The notes beneath the pieces are model-generated. The model was not told the origin of the DNA. It saw only the letters and a program-made list of their open reading frames with translations, and made no database searches. The position numbers were made by a program, and so were the translations under genes. This document shows, piece by piece, positions 38,985 to 41,597 of a stretch of DNA of 41,597 bases. Source of the DNA: Pseudomonadales bacterium. Lineage in GTDB: Bacteria > Pseudomonadota > Gammaproteobacteria > Pseudomonadales > Azotimanducaceae. Position 1 is the first letter of the stretch, and each line of letters begins with the position of its first letter. The DNA lies in contig JANQKS010000009.1 of assembly GCA_028281005.1 (NCBI GenBank), forward strand, positions 1-41,597, written 5' to 3'.

Positions 38985-40193
38985 ATGAGCAAGGTCAACT
39001 CAGCAAAATGGTGGATTCTGGCGGGCTTGTGGCTGCTGTATGCGAGCTTTGGCCTAATTGTCGCCAGCGTCGCCCCGATGGTGGGTGAGATTGTCACCGA
39101 CCTGGGCATGTCGCATGCCGCGATGGGCAGCGTCATGGGGGCATGGCAGCTGGTTTATATTTTTGCCGCCATTCCCTGCGGGGTATTGTTGGACCGTATC
39201 GGCGGGCGGCAGGCGTTGTTGCTGGGTGCCCTGCTGATTGCGGCTTCTGCCTTTGGTCGGGCGCTGGCCAACGATTACTGGTCCCTGCTCTTGGCGGTGA
39301 TGTTGTTTGGCCTCGGCGGGCCCATTATTTCCTCAGGCGCGCCTAAGGTGGTGGCGGAATTGTTCAGCGGTAGTCAACGCGGGTTGGCCATGGGTATCTA
39401 CATGACCGGCCCAGCCATCGGCGGGGTGGTGTGCCTAACGCTGACCAATGCTTATTTTTTACCCTTGTTCGATATGCAGTGGCGCGCGGTGATGGTGTTG
39501 TGGGGCGCTTGTGCGGCAGCGGCCGGCGCGTTGTGGTGGTTGGTATCGAGCATCACCGGCTTAGCTGGTCGCACCACCACCCCTGCGGGGGCTCGGGTGC
39601 CGCAGCTGCAAATTATGCGAGAGTTGCTCAGCGCGCCTGCGGTGCGTGTGGTGTTGCTCATGAGTGTCGGTGTGTTCCTATACAACCATGGCTTGAACAA
39701 TTGGCTGCCGGAGCTATTGCAAAATGGCGGCATGACCGCGGTGCAGGCCGGATATTGGGCCGCCTTACCTACCTTGGTGGGTATCCTCGGTTCGCTGCTG
39801 ATTCCGCGTTTAGCCACACCGGCGCGGCGTTTTCACATTCTTGCCGGATTATGTGTGGCGGCCACACTCGCAGCGCTTCTGTTGCATTCCGCCGATGGGC
39901 TCTCTTTAACCGCAGGTTTGATTCTGCAAGGTATCGCGCGCTCGAGCTTAATGACAGTGCTGATTCTCACGCTGGTGGAATTACCCGGGATAGGTGAGCA
40001 GCGTGTAGGTGTCGCCAGCGGTTTGTTCTTTTCTGCGGCGGAAGTGGGCGGTGTATTGGGGCCGCTTGGATTGGGCGTGGTGTACGAAGTGAGCGGTTCG
40101 TTTGCGCCGGGGTTGACCGCGTTGGCCGGGATCGCGGTATTCATGCTGGCCGGTTCCGCCTATCTCAGCCGCTTAGCTGAGCAGCGCCATTAG
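38985..40193 (+). CDS. MFS transporter, CynX/NimT-like
   Basis: A 402-residue 12-span transporter of the major facilitator superfamily. The first half includes WWILAGLWLLYASFGLIVAS, the A-loop motif GVLLDRIGGRQALLLGALLI (variant of G-x-x-x-D-R-x-G-R-R), and GLGGPIISSGAPKVVAELF. The second half repeats the fold after a loop near residue 195. It lacks long loops, consistent with an uptake or efflux carrier for small organic anions; no substrate can be named. It is divergent from the PhyH oxygenase gene, which may act on the same compound. Confidence 0.9.
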   Translation: MSKVNSAKWWILAGLWLLYASFGLIVASVAPMVGEIVTDLGMSHAAMGSVMGAWQLVYIFAAIPCGVLLDRIGGRQALLLGALLIAASAFGRALANDYWSLLLAVMLFGLGGPIISSGAPKVVAELFSGSQRGLAMGIYMTGPAIGGVVCLTLTNAYFLPLFDMQWRAVMVLWGACAAAAGALWWLVSSITGLAGRTTTPAGARVPQLQIMRELLSAPAVRVVLLMSVGVFLYNHGLNNWLPELLQNGGMTAVQAGYWAALPTLVGILGSLLIPRLATPARRFHILAGLCVAATLAALLLHSADGLSLTAGLILQGIARSSLMTVLILTLVELPGIGEQRVGVASGLFFSAAEVGGVLGPLGLGVVYEVSGSFAPGLTALAGIAVFMLAGSAYLSRLAEQRH

Positions 40194-40253
40194 CCCCGAC
40201 CTGGCAGGAAGAGGCTCACGCTCAGCGTTGTCCCTGCGACGGTGACCTGATCC

Positions 40254-41456
40254 CTAGTTCAACAACTCAAAAGTCACGCCGGCGTTGGCCGGTAAACGTT
40301 GGAGCAAGGCATCTCCCATGGCGCTGGCGGGGGTCCAAAAACCGCCCTCTACGGGCAATTTGTCCTGCGCCAGACACACTGCGCACTCGGCCAGCATTTT
40401 CGCGGTAGAGCCGTATCCTGGGTCGCGGTCGCCGTACACTTTACCGCGCAGGTTCAATGCGCTGTCAGTGGGATGTTTGGCCAGCAGCTCGATGTCGAAA
40501 AACCCTTGCTCAATGGTCTCTGGACTCGGTCCTTCGCCGGGTTTGGGGAGCATGCGCTGCATCATCTTGCGCGCCGGGGTGATGGCCGCCAGGCTGTTCA
40601 TGGCAGTGGTGCCGAACGCCATGGCGGCGGCGCCCATGGCCGCGGCCGGACCTTGCCCTACAATGGTGCCTTCGTCGTAACGAAACTCATCCCCATAAGC
40701 CTGCCCCAACAGTTCGTTGCTGCGTCGCACCACGCGGGTGTTGATGGCGGCCATGACAAATGGCGCTACCCAGGCGTTGAAGTCTTCATCATAAAACTGA
40801 TCTTTGCGGTCTAACCCATCCAGGCCGCGATGGGTAAAGTTTAAGGCGTATGGATCCGCGACGGTCTCCATGATGCGAGGATCCGCCTGAGCGGCCTCCA
40901 TCATCGCCATCATGCTGTCGACCGTGCCGCCGCTGAAGCCGCCCTTAAAGGCACGCGTGCGGTATTTAATGGCGGAGGCCGCCACACCATGCCGACTGCG
41001 CATCTGTTGCTGCATGAAATACACGCCAATGTCCGATGGAATGCTGTCAAAGCCGCAGGTATGCACAATCTTCGCGCCGCTGTCCGACGCCGCGGCTTGA
41101 TGTTTTTCGATCATCTCGCGCATCCAATGGACTTCGCCGGTCAGGTCGCAGTAATGGGTACCGTGGGCAGCACAGGCGGCGACCAATTCGGAGCCATAAC
41201 GGGCATACGGGCCGACGGTGGTGAGGATCACCCGGGTTTTCTGCACCAGTGCATCAAGCTCAGCTTGGTTACGCGCATCGGCAACCAGGATGTCGACGCC
41301 GGCACCGAGGCCCAAGGCGTCGAGCTTCGCCTGATTACGGCCACCGACCGCCCAGGTTAAATTGCCGCCGCTGTAGTTTTGCTGCATGTACTCGGTCACC
41401 AGCTTGCCGGTGAAGCCGGTGGCGCCCCAGATCACAATGTCGTATTCACGCTGCAT
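40254..41456 (-). CDS. Saccharopine dehydrogenase-like NADP-binding protein (trans-acting enoyl reductase family)
   Basis: A 400-residue protein with an N-terminal Rossmann motif GATGFTGKLV following REYDIVIW, then WAVGGRNQAKLDAL, ILTTVGPYARYGSELVAACA, HYCDLTGEVHWMREMI and KIVHTCGFDSIPSDIGVYFM. This is the pattern of the family containing mycobacterial trans-acting enoyl reductases and LOC-type saccharopine dehydrogenase-like oxidoreductases; true saccharopine reductases are unlikely given GFDSIPSDIG. It probably reduces a lipid-linked double bond. I chose ATG 41456; the longer frame to 41507 begins at a TTG inside the terminal repeat. It converges on the MFS gene; its promoter region is interrupted by the repeat 40 bp upstream. 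Confidence 0.9.
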   Translation of the reverse strand: MQREYDIVIWGATGFTGKLVTEYMQQNYSGGNLTWAVGGRNQAKLDALGLGAGVDILVADARNQAELDALVQKTRVILTTVGPYARYGSELVAACAAHGTHYCDLTGEVHWMREMIEKHQAAASDSGAKIVHTCGFDSIPSDIGVYFMQQQMRSRHGVAASAIKYRTRAFKGGFSGGTVDSMMAMMEAAQADPRIMETVADPYALNFTHRGLDGLDRKDQFYDEDFNAWVAPFVMAAINTRVVRRSNELLGQAYGDEFRYDEGTIVGQGPAAAMGAAAMAFGTTAMNSLAAITPARKMMQRMLPKPGEGPSPETIEQGFFDIELLAKHPTDSALNLRGKVYGDRDPGYGSTAKMLAECAVCLAQDKLPVEGGFWTPASAMGDALLQRLPANAGVTFELLN

Positions 41457-41496
41457 GTGTTGGCCTTTGCTCTTTTCAATGAGTTGATACGGTATG

Positions 41497-41595
41497 CTAG
41501 TGCTCAAACCACTTTATAACTTAGGATCAGAGTTCGCCAGCTTTGGGCTGGCAAGGAAGAGTGAGGAGTAATATCTGGATATTGCGACGAGCAAT
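41497..41595 (-). repeat. Right copy of the 99-bp terminal inverted repeat
   Basis: The reverse complement of this stretch aligns gap-free with 1-99 (three mismatches, all in the outer 40 bp). The inner border is again CTAG (41497-41500), beyond which the flanks differ. The repeat lies 40 bp upstream of the enoyl reductase-like start codon, so it may carry or interrupt its promoter. Confidence 0.8.
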
Positions 41596-41597
41596 GA

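Overview
The window looks like one contig of a marine-type gammaproteobacterium. The evidence is the style of its proteins: a TonB-dependent receptor remnant, a UrcA-family protein, a DUF2868/DUF3482 membrane protein and GTPase pair, LonA, and many acyl-CoA enzymes. The placement is inference and cannot be pushed to genus by eye. I see no rRNA, tRNA, CRISPR array, phage genes or intact transposase.

Layout. Positions 1-99 and 41497-41595 carry the same 99-bp hairpin-rich sequence in inverted orientation with 3 mismatches, so both contig ends run into one dispersed repeat. The left copy abuts a headless acyl-CoA dehydrogenase-like fragment. At 0.6-3.3 kb lie a BlaI-type repressor and an M56/BlaR1-like membrane peptidase behind a 34-bp perfect palindrome, then a small P-loop NTPase. 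At 3.3-5.7 kb is a loosely packed region with an SDR, a broken TonB-dependent receptor tail and small ORFs. At 5.8-11.4 kb are a DUF6491 protein and a four-gene operon (M20 peptidase, DUF1932 dehydrogenase, DUF2868, DUF3482 GTPase). At 11.5-13.9 kb is a minus-strand group with a stand-alone carboxyltransferase. At 14-21 kb come a possible nuclease-fold protein, an outer-membrane barrel, a GT2-GtrA glycosyltransferase, an M3 oligopeptidase and LonA. At 21-23.6 kb is a NarL-type two-component pair. At 23.6-28.4 kb is a catabolic operon: 2-hydroxyacid dehydrogenase, two acyl-CoA dehydrogenase subunits, and an alkylsulfatase-like metallo-beta-lactamase protein. At 28.4-41.5 kb are a dimeric dUTPase, a GMC oxidoreductase, a glutathione S-transferase, a macrodomain protein, a Nudix/LLM/single-chain acyl-CoA carboxylase operon, a UrcA protein, a PhyH dioxygenase, an MFS transporter and a trans-acting enoyl reductase-like protein.

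Main discovery. The glutathione S-transferase at 31086-31766 appears to be a selenoprotein. Its frame is open from a TTG start with a good Shine-Dalgarno except for one in-frame TGA, which sits exactly where the family has its catalytic cysteine (the C of CPWVQR). A 6-bp GC-rich stem with a 12-nt loop follows 11 nt after that TGA. A conventional ORF caller would annotate it as a truncated protein starting at a GTG inside the helix.

Other points of interest. The two adjacent acyl-CoA dehydrogenases look like an alpha2beta2 pair, with the catalytic glutamate kept in only one subunit. The gene content as a whole suggests breakdown of lipids or other bulky hydrophobic acids (acyl-CoA dehydrogenation and carboxylation, hydroxylation, alcohol oxidation), but no complete pathway is present here.
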